This document shows, piece after piece, positions 25,688-35,203 of a stretch of DNA of 35,203 nt (positions within the stretch are counted from its first letter, which is position 1; every line of letters begins with the position of its first letter). Made by a program: the position numbers and the translations under genes. Source of the DNA: Euryarchaeota archaeon UBA86 (GTDB taxonomy: Archaea > Thermoplasmatota > Poseidoniia > Poseidoniales > Thalassarchaeaceae); contig DAQX01000017.1 of the NCBI GenBank assembly GCA_002503055.1, positions 1 to 35,203 of the forward strand. The letters are read 5' to 3'. The notes beneath the pieces were generated by a model. It was not told the origin of the DNA. It saw nothing but the letters and a program-made list of their open reading frames with translations, and made no database searches.

Positions 25688-28600
25688 ATGATGAATGAGA
25701 AAGATGCCGCGGCTGAATCAGAGCTCTCCCAGACAGGGATTGCTTCTGTCCCAACGGTGCTAGTTACATTGCTAGCACTGTTCATGGGTGTCGATTATGT
25801 CGCGAACGGAGCCATGGAAAATGACGGATATACGCAAGTCCTGATTCTGCCCCTCGTAGCCGCTTTTGCTGCTGCGCTTGGCAGAATTGGCGCCTTTGCT
25901 CCGTTTGGCAATATGGCCAAGTATCGAAATGCGATTGTCGTACTGGGATTCATAGCCGCTGCGGCCATCATTACGATGGCTCACAACTTGTTTGATAGCG
26001 TTGGCAGAGTTGGAGCTCTAACCTTTGCTCTTGTAGGAATCTCGACCTTTGTCCAGATGAATACCGATAGAAGAGAAGAGGCTAGTACACTGCTTGCTGT
26101 CGTAATTGGCTTCCATCTGGCAGTATCTCATGCTGCTAACTCTGTTTTCGATTTATCAGACTGGACAGGATCTGCTCCAGATTTGATTGATACAGGCAGG
26201 GCCAGTATAGCGTCAGTATTCTTTGCATTCTGGGCTACATCGATAGTAGCAGGAATGATTGCCACAGCACTGATGAAGGGCAAACTAGACTCGGCAGGCT
26301 CTGGATCGTTTGGGGCCTCTCTTTCTGCTTCTAACAGAGTTTTGATGTCAACACTTTTTGCAATCTTGCTAGTTCAGGCAATTCCGCTGATTTGGCTAGG
26401 GCAACTCTCGGGTATTCAAGAATATCATGACCATATTTACTTGGGTTCTGTCTGGGCATTTTTCACAACAGTCGTAATTCTATTCGTTTCCTTCTGCCAT
26501 TGTGAGAGATGGAATGTTCTCGGAGCAATAGTCGGCGTGAACTGGCTCCTCTACACTCTCGGACACCTTCAGGAGATTGGTAATGAGTTCCCGAGTTTCC
26601 TTGCAGGAGATGATACGATGAGTACATTCTCGTGGTTCTTCCTTGGATTCTGGCTAAATGTCGCTGCAGTGATGGTTGCATCACGCGGCTACTTTGGAGA
26701 TATTTCGCCCAGACACGAACCGAGTCAGGCAAGACTCTGGTGGCAGAGTAATTCATACTCGATCATGGTCGCTATGGCTATCTTGGTAGCCTTTGCAGTC
26801 AGAACTGGATGGAATGTTCTACCGGCCATGAATGCCTCGGCCACCGGCCTCTGGGATATGACTGGAGGGTCCGACCCCTGGTACATGAAAAGGGTCGTAG
26901 ATTACATCGTAGCCGAGAGAAGCCACTACATTTTCGACCATGATAGAGCATATCCGATGGGAGCAATCAATCCTCGTCCTCCACTATTCTCTTGGTCGCT
27001 TGCACTAGGAGGAATCGGACTATCTTGGCTACTTGAGATGCCTGCAGATGAGGCCACTTGGTGGAGCGTCGCTGCTATGCCTGCTGTTTTCGGTGCGCTG
27101 ATTGTTCTACCTCTGGCTGCAATCGCCAAGAATGTCCACAGCAAGGGAGCTGGAATCCTGACTGCTTGGCTAATCGCTCTGATGCCAGGACACATCTCGC
27201 ACGCAACTTTCGGTCTAGCAGATCACGACTCATTTGCTCTGCTGTTCTTGTCTATGGCATTCTACTACTGGGTCAGGGCATTGGATGAACTGGGCACTGA
27301 GAGAATGTTCCAAAACCCAAGCTCGAGCCCTCTTTACCTAGTTGCAGGGATTAGAGAGACTTGGTACAGAAATCCAAGAGCCATGGCTTTCGCAACGCTT
27401 TCAGGAATTTCTTTCGCCACTGTAGCTCTAGGATGGAAAGGATTCGTATACGGCCCAGGAATCCTATTCCTCGCTTACTCAGGCCAGATAATCTTGAACA
27501 TGTTCCGCAAGAGGGACAGTCTACCACTGACCTCCATAACTCTGCAGATGTTACTAACTTCATTCCTCATTCCACTACCATTCTACATGTGGCCAGGTCT
27601 GAATCTTGTCTTCGATCCTAGTGGTTTCCAACCGATGTTCTATATCATCGGCTTCACACTAGCTCTAGGCTGGGTAGCTTCTTCGTATAGAGACAAACCT
27701 TGGCTATTGGTACTAGGGACTGGAGGAGTTCTGATCGGAGGTATCCTTGCAATTCTATTCATATTACAGCAATTGGAGATTTACAATGGCTGGGACATCC
27801 TGTTTACTGGAGGATTCTACTTCTCAAAGAACAAGATCTTTGGGACTATCGGTGAGGCCCAGGCCCCTAGCAGAGGAGTTCTTTTTGCTTCGTACGGACC
27901 AGTTGTCGCACTAATCGCCGTCGGCTGTGCTTTCGTACTGATGTGGCGAGGGGCCCGTAGAGAACGCCAGAGTCATCTATTGCTTGGACTGTGGGTTATC
28001 ATTGCCACATACATGGCGTGGTCTGCTGGAAGATTCATCTTCAACGCGACTCCTGCAATGGCAGTCGTCGGCGGAATTGGGCTGATGATGCTCTGGGACG
28101 GCGCTAACTTCTCATCATTCGTCAAGGAATGGCGACGCTCTGGTATTGGGACCCCAAGAACCAGATTCAGATCAGTATGGACCGCAAGTAGACGCAATCC
28201 AGCCATCCCTGCGATTCTAGTTATCCTGATGATGGTAGCATCTCAGCACGCAACATACGGCATAGATTCAGGAATTCCTAGAGGGGAAGCCACTGCTACA
28301 GATGTCGATCAAACGATTCATGATATTGCACCTGACTTCCTTAGGGCCGAAGTTCTAGGCCTTTCAGTTCTAAAGAGCGAGGGTTACAATCCCGAATCTC
28401 AGATGTGGTATATGGGTACTTTTGGCCCCGGCTTTAACAGTGGCTCTTGGAATCTAGCCTATGACTGGCTTTCTGAACAGGACACAGATATGAGTTTCAG
28501 TGAGCGTCCTGCCTTCGTTTCTTGGTGGGATTATGGATTCCAAGCTCTGGCACAAGGACAGCATCCTACAGTTGCTGATAACTTCCAGTCGGGAATCCCT

Positions 28601-31600
28601 AACAGTGGAGGAATGCTGCTTTCGAACAGTCAAGAAGATACTCTAGCACTATTCATCACAACACTTGCTCAAGGAGACCGCCGGTACAATGGCGGTGGCG
28701 GATTTACTGACTCATTCTATGAAGTACTGAATGAATACATGGATGACTCACAGTTGGCAGAGTATGACAACATTCTCTCTATTGGCGTTAATGACGAGAA
28801 CTTCGTCAAGGACAGAGCAATGGCTGTAGTGGCTACTGATGATCACACAGAGTTGCTTCACGGATATTCGTTGAATTCCGAAGGACTTCCCGAATCGGAA
28901 AAGATGTGGATGGTATTGATTGGAGGCACTCAGATGGGCAACTCTACTGAAGATGAGTCCGAGGCCACCGATCTGTTCAATGCAACACGACTCAACAACG
29001 CCCAGTTCGAAATGCAAACTACTCACTACCTCATTGGTGGATACATGTACACTAGTGACTTAATCGAGGACTTCAATGATGTTTCGACCAGTCTTCACCG
29101 AACCAATGCCAGACTGGCACTGAGCCGAGCCTTCCTGTCCACGGCATTTGATATGGATCAGCTTGCTGGAATCTATCATGACATCACTGGCCTAGATTAT
29201 GAGGTCCAAGACTACGATGGCCCACTAGGGGATACAGTAGTTCGAAACAATGACATCCGATACTTCGCTATCGATAATCGTCTATATCCTCTAGGAGGGA
29301 CATATTACGGAGATTACCAATATCACCGCGGACAGACTACAGGAATCTTCCATGCACCTACAGGCCTGTCTGGATTGGATATGGAAGATTACATCACCGC
29401 TGTCTACGACACCCAACGTGGAGACGGCCCACTAATTCCGCGTTCTGCCGAAGAGTTCGAAGAGGAGTACCTCAACGATGTCATTCGTCAGAGTTCGGGA
29501 GCTTCAGAATCCAATGAAGTCATCAGAATGGTCGATATTGACTACCAGCACCAACCAGCATTCTTCGAGACGATGGTTGCTAGATTCTATGTTGGTTATT
29601 CAACCTCAATGTTGGGGCTACCAGGGGACGCCGATCAACCGGCACCTCACTTCTACATGTCCGGAACTCCTGGATCATATCTAGAGAATGCGTACCCACT
29701 TCCGGGCGCTATGATGAACCATTTCGTTCTGGCTAACTGGTATGATGACGAACGGTGTGAGTTGCTAGACAACGGATCTAAAGTCGATGAGGACTGTTCT
29801 AACCCCACAATTGGTTCGGCCAATACACAAGTCAAAGTCATGAAGTACTACAGCGGTGCAACATTGGAGGGCACTGTTGAGTTGGAAGGCTTCGGAGCAA
29901 TTCCCAACGCTAGAGTGATGATTGAAAGAGATGCATTCAGTGGCGAAGAAGTTGCTGATGCAGTCACTGGAAATGTTGTAGATGGAGACGATAGAACCTA
30001 CTGGGTCCCCATTGGATACACCGACGCAGACGAAAACGGCCACTTCTCATACACGGTTCCGGCTGGAAAGATCAGAGTCTCCGCCTTCATCGGAGAGCCA
30101 GACTTAGACTCAGCCAGATCTGCGATGATGACCGGCGATGTAGGGCAGTCCCTGAGTGACATCTTCCAAGAGACTTCCGTGAACCGCAATGTGAATCCAA
30201 TTACTGGAATTCTAGCTAATGTATCTGGGACCACATGGCTCTCCGAGACAATTGTCAATGTATCGGGAGAAGCAGGACACAGTAACGGCGAGGAGACTGT
30301 TTACGGAAATGTATCCGTTCAACCTTCACACGCTACAGGAAAGTTGGTATGGGCTGGATCGACACTCTTCGATCAAGATCCTCTGACCGATGTGATAGTA
30401 GAAATTTCTCCATCCGCAGATCATGTTCAGATTCCACCTAGTTCGGCTACAACCTCAGTAGGGGTAGTCGAAGGCTATGACTTGACATTCGGAGGCATTG
30501 GGGAGGTCACATTTACTGGAGCAGGCTCTCTAATCGCTCAAGGAGTTGTCACAGTTACCGATTTCACAGGTAATCACTCTCAGACAATTTCTCACAATCA
30601 TAGTCTTACTGGAGATGGTATGTTCTCAGGTAGGGGAACGCTATCTGGCAATGTCACCGACGACATCGAAATCCCTGTTTGCGATGTCAATTCGACCATG
30701 CCTGAAAATCACTCCGTTTGCGCCATGGAATCAGGAGATTTGCTGATTGATGGCGATGTCAATGCCACTGGCAGATACACATCAAACGGAACTACTAGAT
30801 TCACCAGGAGTTTGAACCAAGCGACCTTGGTCGGTTCAGGAACTTTCGAAGTTGATACTTCTGAGGAATTAGATACCTATGGGACATTCAATGGTACCTT
30901 CGCTACTGTCGAGGGAGAAGGTATCTTCAGCGGACCGATGGTACAACCCGGAACCTTCCACTTCGTTGACATGGTCCCGGGCTCATACGATATCACGGTA
31001 ATTTTCTCTGATGGCACTGCAGTCGATTTAGAAGAGCAATTCATCATTCCATTGATTGGTAGTCCTGATGTTACAACCATCGATATTGCTGGAGGATTAA
31101 TCAGTGGCTATCTGGTCAATACTACTGGCTCACCAATTAATAGCACCGTCGCCCTATTCGGCGAAGACTCAACTCACTCCGATGCGATTTTGGAATGCAC
31201 CGAGTCCGGATTCGCTCCATGTCTTCTAGTTCCCGATGAAGATGGTTTCTTCCAATACGGACCAATCATTCCTGGGAACTACACAGCGCAGACTGATGTG
31301 GATGCTGATGGATTCCCTGAACTTTCAGAAGAATACATCTTCGATCCAGAAATTGACCTGGAGTATGAATTCCCTTCCCCAGTCCCCAAAACCTCGGATC
31401 TAACATTCACTCTCACAGAGAATGGCAACTCAGTGCCTGACCTAGATGTGACTCTGCGCCTGAAGAACGGAACAGGCGAAGCTGCTTATGTCGAGTATGA
31501 CAATGAATCGGGACAGTACAGGGCCGAGTTATCAAGAGGAACTTGGCTGTTGAACTATACTCTATCTGAGCAATTGCAACTTTGGGAGCAGATTGAGATT

Positions 31601-34600
31601 GGCGAAGAAGATGTTAATGCAGATTATGAATTTGAGGTCAGTATCCGAATCAATGGTACGGCATTCTATGAAGAGGATCTTGAGTTCGATGATGAAGGTC
31701 CAGACACAGGTAAGATTCTAGATTATGTTCAGATTGATTTCCATTGGGATGGATTCAGTACCAGTGCTCAGACAGACGGAGGAGGTCACTTCTCAGTTGT
31801 TGTTCCTGAGGGTGCAGTTATTGACGCTACAGTGCAACTTCCCGGAGCAATGCTGAATTTAGTGAATGGAACCAGATTCACAGTCACATCCAACGGCCCT
31901 AGCATTGACGGTGAGATATTCGACAACCTCACTCTAATTGCTACGCCAGGATACATTGTAGAAGGAGCAGTCAATATCAACAGGGAAGACAATCCTATGC
32001 AATCATATTTCGGAGGCTGGCAGCCAATTGTGGTCATAGCAGACAACGCAGATACTCAGGTCCGCTGGCGTACCAATGTGATGGAAAACGGACAATTCCA
32101 GATGGCTTTGCCAGGAGGAAACTGGACATTTGACTTGGATGCCGAGTGGATTACTTCCACACCAGTCGACCTCGAAGTAGATGGCAAGAACGATACTGTT
32201 GACATCATTACTAGCCCAGTTAACAGTTCAGTCACAATCAGTCTGTTCTTGGATCATAGTGCTGATAACAATGCATCAAATGGCACGGCAGTCACATTCC
32301 CATTCAATATAGTGGACGCATACAATAGTTCCAGAATCGTATACGAAGTTATGGAGAATGGAACTGAGTGGACACAGGATGGATTGGCGGAACTTTCACT
32401 CGAGCCAGGGGCCTATCGCATAGATATAGATACATCAAATCCAGAAACTGATCACTTTGGCACTAGAATCATGACGGGCGCGACTCGCTTCGATGTCGGT
32501 CTATTAGGAGGATCGGTAGAGAAAACACTCGGCTTCGATCCAGAATGGAGAGTCAATATCACATTCACGAACGAGAGTGGAGGAGTCCTATCCGGACATC
32601 TCGTAAAGATGACGAATACCGAGTCTGGCTGGGTATTGTCTCACACGACAGATGATGATGGTAGATGGAATGCTCACATCCCAGAGGGCGACTGGATAGT
32701 TTCTATCGAACCATTCGAGTCCTCAGAAGGAGTAAGAGAGATTCTGCGTGAACACATCACAGCCTCTGCCGAATATGCAGGCGACGACATCTCAATGTCG
32801 ACCACGGAGGCTGCAAGAGTTGAGCTGATACTGTACGAGGACTACTCGGGAGAACAAATTGAAGGCATATCGGCAACACTATCCTCTCTCGAGGGCCTAG
32901 GTTCTGTATCGATGGACTTTACTGACTCTTTAGGAATCGCATCCACTGTAATCGCCCCTGGAGAATGGGAAGTCCTGCTGAATGTAACAGAAGGCGGAGA
33001 GAGATGGATATTAGATGCAAACGAGCCGAATACTATCAGTGCTACTCCAGGAGATAATCCTGCTTTGAATCTGACAGCGATGAAGTTCGTTGAGTTGGGA
33101 GGGACAGTATTTTGGGACTTCGATGACGATAATACACCCGATTTCGGAGAAGGCATCTCTGATGTGACAATCTTCATCGATGGCGAGGAAGAGAACTATA
33201 CTGAAACTAGTGACAACACTGGAGATTGGTCGTTATTCGTTCCTGCAGGGACTGAGTGGACATTAGGATTTGAGGTTGAAGGATTTGTTAGCCAGAACCT
33301 ATCTGTTTCAGTATTAGATTTCAGCCTGTCAGCCGACGCTGAAATGGTAGCACAACCAGTCTCAATTGATGGATCAATAACCTACATCGACTCAGAACAA
33401 TTATCGTTAATTTCTGAAGGAGTTGTTCTACAGTTGATTCCCGTTGAAGGAATGGTGCGCGATACAATGACGCCCGATAAGGAACTAGTTGATGGCGTTT
33501 GGACTGGAAACTGGTCTGCTGAGGTCGAACCCGGCAACTGGATTCTCAGAGCCACATATGAGGAAGGTAATCTAATTGCAATGGGCCTAGTTGAGGCCGA
33601 GGTTGTTACCGGCTATTCACTTGATCTTGAAATGACTGAAGGCGGATGGTTCCTAATGAATACAGAGTGGCTGGATTATGATGGCGTGACACGCACTCTT
33701 GCAGATACGAATCTTTCAAACTCACAATTTGTAGAGGGTCCAAGCTTAGTCATTAATACAGGCGCGGGAATGAGATGGATCGAGGAAGTCAACAACCAAG
33801 GATTCATTGAGATGTTGATGATTCCAGGAACAATAGATGCCTCAAGCGAATTTGTTGTGTCTCAGCGCAACCTGACAATGTCATACATTGGCGGTCAAGG
33901 CGTGACCGTGAGACCCGGTCAAGAGGCACCTCCGGTGACTCTCTCGCATGTGCGTATAGCGAATCACGAGATTTCAATTTCAACTCTAAATAATTCGGGC
34001 GGAGACTCGAACTTTGAAGGAGATCCAGGAAGCACTATGGCAGTTACCAACTCAGAAGGCGGCTTCAATCCGGTTGAGTTCCAACTATCTGTGGACTACC
34101 TAGGCCACGAACCATTTGACACATTCAGTATATTTGGAGATGTAGTTGGTACTGATGGCAGCCAATGGCTCGTAGAGTTCCATAACGGATCGGGAGACTG
34201 GAACAGTACATCTCAGTTTGATATGGGGCTGGACAATACAATGAACTTCTCAGACATTTATGTAAGAGTAACTCCTGCTAACCAGTCCACAGCTCATGCA
34301 TTCGAGAATGGACATACAATCTCGATGACTATCGCATCCAAGGAAGATGGTTACATGGAAGACCACTCAGTGAATGTCAAGATTCCTCAGATTCACGGCT
34401 TTGAATTAACGGAGCCTATGGCTGAATCCTATGGAATTCAACCCGGCCAGTCGATTAGTATTGGAATCAAGTTCACAAACACAGGAAACGGAGACGAGCT
34501 CTACGAGTTTGAGTTCGATGACTCAGAGCTCCCTGAGGGATGGGTAAGATCGGGCGCTAATTCACATACAGTCGGAGCATACATCTCGTCTACTCACACG

Positions 34601-35185
34601 GTGACTGTTTTTGCTCCTGCCAACGCATCCGACGAGGATTTCACAATCTACATGTCAGTTACGGACAAGGCCAACAATACCTATGATGATGTCCAGATTC
34701 ATGTTCAGACCTCTATGCCTTCTCTAAGAATCAAATCTTATCAGAATGTCGCTGGAGGTGAGGATTTGACTGCTGGACAGTCACACCTCTTCAGAGTAGT
34801 AGTCGAGAATACGGGCCTGATTGATGCTCAACTCGTACAGTTGAATGGTACACTTTGTGATGCATACAATGGATGCCCAGATACCTCGAGTACTGGAGTC
34901 ATGGGAATGGACATCCAAGATGTACCAGCTAACTCAGAAGTACAGTTTGAGATTTTAATTGATTTGTCTGACATTAGTCCGGGGACATTCTATCTGTACT
35001 TCGATATCAACAATACTGGCTTCGACTCAGTCGAGGACTACTCGACTCAGCAGATCAAGGTACGCTCTCCACCTGCCGAGGAGACTACTGATTGGGTAGG
35101 CTGGCTTCTAGGTGCAATGCTGATTATTGCCCTTTTGACGCTGACTAGAAGAGGCGGAAGTAGAAGAGGCTCAGCCCCATTCTAA
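25688..35185 (+). CDS. aglB: Giant AglB/STT3-type oligosaccharyltransferase fused to an extracellular repeat region
   Basis: A single intact frame of 3165 residues. Residues 1-350 have about eight membrane helices not seen in ordinary AglB. The oligosaccharyltransferase core follows: GGSDPWYMKRVVDY (catalytic Asp about 396) with FDHDRAYPMGAINPRPPLF, GLADHDSF (about 510-517), more helices, then the acceptor-binding motif WWDYG at 946-950. After about residue 1385 come some 1780 residues of beta-rich modules, many like carboxypeptidase-regulatory or CnaB domains (ALEGTV-, G-x-F-x-(V/L)P-G starts), with many N-x-S/T sequons, and CARDB/NEW3-like modules near the end. A last membrane helix (about 3136-3152) and an Arg-rich tail finish it. 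The enzyme transfers lipid-linked glycan to Asn outside the membrane. ATG 25691 and TTG 25685 are alternative starts; GGTGAT precedes them. Confidence 0.88.
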   Translation: MMNEKDAAAESELSQTGIASVPTVLVTLLALFMGVDYVANGAMENDGYTQVLILPLVAAFAAALGRIGAFAPFGNMAKYRNAIVVLGFIAAAAIITMAHNLFDSVGRVGALTFALVGISTFVQMNTDRREEASTLLAVVIGFHLAVSHAANSVFDLSDWTGSAPDLIDTGRASIASVFFAFWATSIVAGMIATALMKGKLDSAGSGSFGASLSASNRVLMSTLFAILLVQAIPLIWLGQLSGIQEYHDHIYLGSVWAFFTTVVILFVSFCHCERWNVLGAIVGVNWLLYTLGHLQEIGNEFPSFLAGDDTMSTFSWFFLGFWLNVAAVMVASRGYFGDISPRHEPSQARLWWQSNSYSIMVAMAILVAFAVRTGWNVLPAMNASATGLWDMTGGSDPWYMKRVVDYIVAERSHYIFDHDRAYPMGAINPRPPLFSWSLALGGIGLSWLLEMPADEATWWSVAAMPAVFGALIVLPLAAIAKNVHSKGAGILTAWLIALMPGHISHATFGLADHDSFALLFLSMAFYYWVRALDELGTERMFQNPSSSPLYLVAGIRETWYRNPRAMAFATLSGISFATVALGWKGFVYGPGILFLAYSGQIILNMFRKRDSLPLTSITLQMLLTSFLIPLPFYMWPGLNLVFDPSGFQPMFYIIGFTLALGWVASSYRDKPWLLVLGTGGVLIGGILAILFILQQLEIYNGWDILFTGGFYFSKNKIFGTIGEAQAPSRGVLFASYGPVVALIAVGCAFVLMWRGARRERQSHLLLGLWVIIATYMAWSAGRFIFNATPAMAVVGGIGLMMLWDGANFSSFVKEWRRSGIGTPRTRFRSVWTASRRNPAIPAILVILMMVASQHATYGIDSGIPRGEATATDVDQTIHDIAPDFLRAEVLGLSVLKSEGYNPESQMWYMGTFGPGFNSGSWNLAYDWLSEQDTDMSFSERPAFVSWWDYGFQALAQGQHPTVADNFQSGIPNSGGMLLSNSQEDTLALFITTLAQGDRRYNGGGGFTDSFYEVLNEYMDDSQLAEYDNILSIGVNDENFVKDRAMAVVATDDHTELLHGYSLNSEGLPESEKMWMVLIGGTQMGNSTEDESEATDLFNATRLNNAQFEMQTTHYLIGGYMYTSDLIEDFNDVSTSLHRTNARLALSRAFLSTAFDMDQLAGIYHDITGLDYEVQDYDGPLGDTVVRNNDIRYFAIDNRLYPLGGTYYGDYQYHRGQTTGIFHAPTGLSGLDMEDYITAVYDTQRGDGPLIPRSAEEFEEEYLNDVIRQSSGASESNEVIRMVDIDYQHQPAFFETMVARFYVGYSTSMLGLPGDADQPAPHFYMSGTPGSYLENAYPLPGAMMNHFVLANWYDDERCELLDNGSKVDEDCSNPTIGSANTQVKVMKYYSGATLEGTVELEGFGAIPNARVMIERDAFSGEEVADAVTGNVVDGDDRTYWVPIGYTDADENGHFSYTVPAGKIRVSAFIGEPDLDSARSAMMTGDVGQSLSDIFQETSVNRNVNPITGILANVSGTTWLSETIVNVSGEAGHSNGEETVYGNVSVQPSHATGKLVWAGSTLFDQDPLTDVIVEISPSADHVQIPPSSATTSVGVVEGYDLTFGGIGEVTFTGAGSLIAQGVVTVTDFTGNHSQTISHNHSLTGDGMFSGRGTLSGNVTDDIEIPVCDVNSTMPENHSVCAMESGDLLIDGDVNATGRYTSNGTTRFTRSLNQATLVGSGTFEVDTSEELDTYGTFNGTFATVEGEGIFSGPMVQPGTFHFVDMVPGSYDITVIFSDGTAVDLEEQFIIPLIGSPDVTTIDIAGGLISGYLVNTTGSPINSTVALFGEDSTHSDAILECTESGFAPCLLVPDEDGFFQYGPIIPGNYTAQTDVDADGFPELSEEYIFDPEIDLEYEFPSPVPKTSDLTFTLTENGNSVPDLDVTLRLKNGTGEAAYVEYDNESGQYRAELSRGTWLLNYTLSEQLQLWEQIEIGEEDVNADYEFEVSIRINGTAFYEEDLEFDDEGPDTGKILDYVQIDFHWDGFSTSAQTDGGGHFSVVVPEGAVIDATVQLPGAMLNLVNGTRFTVTSNGPSIDGEIFDNLTLIATPGYIVEGAVNINREDNPMQSYFGGWQPIVVIADNADTQVRWRTNVMENGQFQMALPGGNWTFDLDAEWITSTPVDLEVDGKNDTVDIITSPVNSSVTISLFLDHSADNNASNGTAVTFPFNIVDAYNSSRIVYEVMENGTEWTQDGLAELSLEPGAYRIDIDTSNPETDHFGTRIMTGATRFDVGLLGGSVEKTLGFDPEWRVNITFTNESGGVLSGHLVKMTNTESGWVLSHTTDDDGRWNAHIPEGDWIVSIEPFESSEGVREILREHITASAEYAGDDISMSTTEAARVELILYEDYSGEQIEGISATLSSLEGLGSVSMDFTDSLGIASTVIAPGEWEVLLNVTEGGERWILDANEPNTISATPGDNPALNLTAMKFVELGGTVFWDFDDDNTPDFGEGISDVTIFIDGEEENYTETSDNTGDWSLFVPAGTEWTLGFEVEGFVSQNLSVSVLDFSLSADAEMVAQPVSIDGSITYIDSEQLSLISEGVVLQLIPVEGMVRDTMTPDKELVDGVWTGNWSAEVEPGNWILRATYEEGNLIAMGLVEAEVVTGYSLDLEMTEGGWFLMNTEWLDYDGVTRTLADTNLSNSQFVEGPSLVINTGAGMRWIEEVNNQGFIEMLMIPGTIDASSEFVVSQRNLTMSYIGGQGVTVRPGQEAPPVTLSHVRIANHEISISTLNNSGGDSNFEGDPGSTMAVTNSEGGFNPVEFQLSVDYLGHEPFDTFSIFGDVVGTDGSQWLVEFHNGSGDWNSTSQFDMGLDNTMNFSDIYVRVTPANQSTAHAFENGHTISMTIASKEDGYMEDHSVNVKIPQIHGFELTEPMAESYGIQPGQSISIGIKFTNTGNGDELYEFEFDDSELPEGWVRSGANSHTVGAYISSTHTVTVFAPANASDEDFTIYMSVTDKANNTYDDVQIHVQTSMPSLRIKSYQNVAGGEDLTAGQSHLFRVVVENTGLIDAQLVQLNGTLCDAYNGCPDTSSTGVMGMDIQDVPANSEVQFEILIDLSDISPGTFYLYFDINNTGFDSVEDYSTQQIKVRSPPAEETTDWVGWLLGAMLIIALLTLTRRGGSRRGSAPF

Positions 35186-35203
35186 ACTGCATTCTATATA
35201 CTA

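Noticed and set aside
25688..35185. Possible assembly fusion or frameshift joining two genes
   Set aside because: The frame is open throughout, codon use looks even across the junction near residue 1385, and the beta-rich part ends with its own membrane helix and stop. One protein is the simplest reading.
1..35203. Insertion sequences, integrases, phage genes or rRNA
   Set aside because: No transposase, integrase or structural phage motif and no rRNA-like segment was seen on either strand.

Overview
The window looks like a piece of an archaeal chromosome, most likely from a marine planktonic Thermoplasmatota of the Marine Group II / 'Candidatus Poseidoniales' type. The archaeal evidence is direct: a CDP-archaeol synthase (CarS), an AglB/STT3-type oligosaccharyltransferase, an archaeal-type TctA-family membrane protein, a protein ending in a PGF-CTERM-like sorting tail, and two intron-less tRNAs with encoded CCA. 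Placement in Marine Group II is inference, based on the number of very large secreted proteins, short intergenic gaps and mixed metabolism. No mobile element, CRISPR array or rRNA was seen.

Layout. 1-2.5 kb: tRNA-Asn, then a convergent thrombospondin-type-3 repeat surface protein. 2.5-7.8 kb (+): serine hydroxymethyltransferase (glyA), then a 1330-residue lipoprotein with five Ig-like repeats, a GATase-like middle and a zinc peptidase M60 domain. 7.8-19.3 kb (-): six tightly spaced genes. In transcription order these are an OB-fold-like repeat surface protein, a TctA-family permease, a two-membrane-segment protein resembling the eukaryotic CD36/LIMP-2 family, a surface phospholipase-D/lamin-tail-domain protein, a bacterial-type pyrimidine-nucleoside phosphorylase (deoA) and a membrane acyltransferase. 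19.4-21.8 kb (+): tRNA-Met(CAT) and two membrane/surface proteins of unknown role. 21.8-23.5 kb (-): a type-I surface protein. 23.5-35.2 kb (+): carS, purD, and a 3165-residue protein joining an AglB-like oligosaccharyltransferase to about 1780 residues of extracellular Ig/carboxypeptidase-regulatory-like repeats.

How the genes may work together. The minus-strand cluster has translational coupling (a TGATG junction, a TTGA junction, a Shine-Dalgarno overlapping a stop codon). It reads as a cell-surface scavenging unit: a binding protein, a hydrolase of the PLD superfamily, a CD36-like receptor, a permease and intracellular nucleoside phosphorolysis. Whether the substrate is DNA or lipid cannot be decided from sequence. 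The AglB-like enzyme would N-glycosylate the many secreted proteins, and CarS makes the lipid precursor of the membrane they sit in. GlyA (glycine and one-carbon units) and PurD (uses glycine) are housekeeping steps of purine synthesis.

The most unusual points are the archaeal CD36-like protein at 13302-16022, the giant AglB fusion, and the possible surface-scavenging operon.
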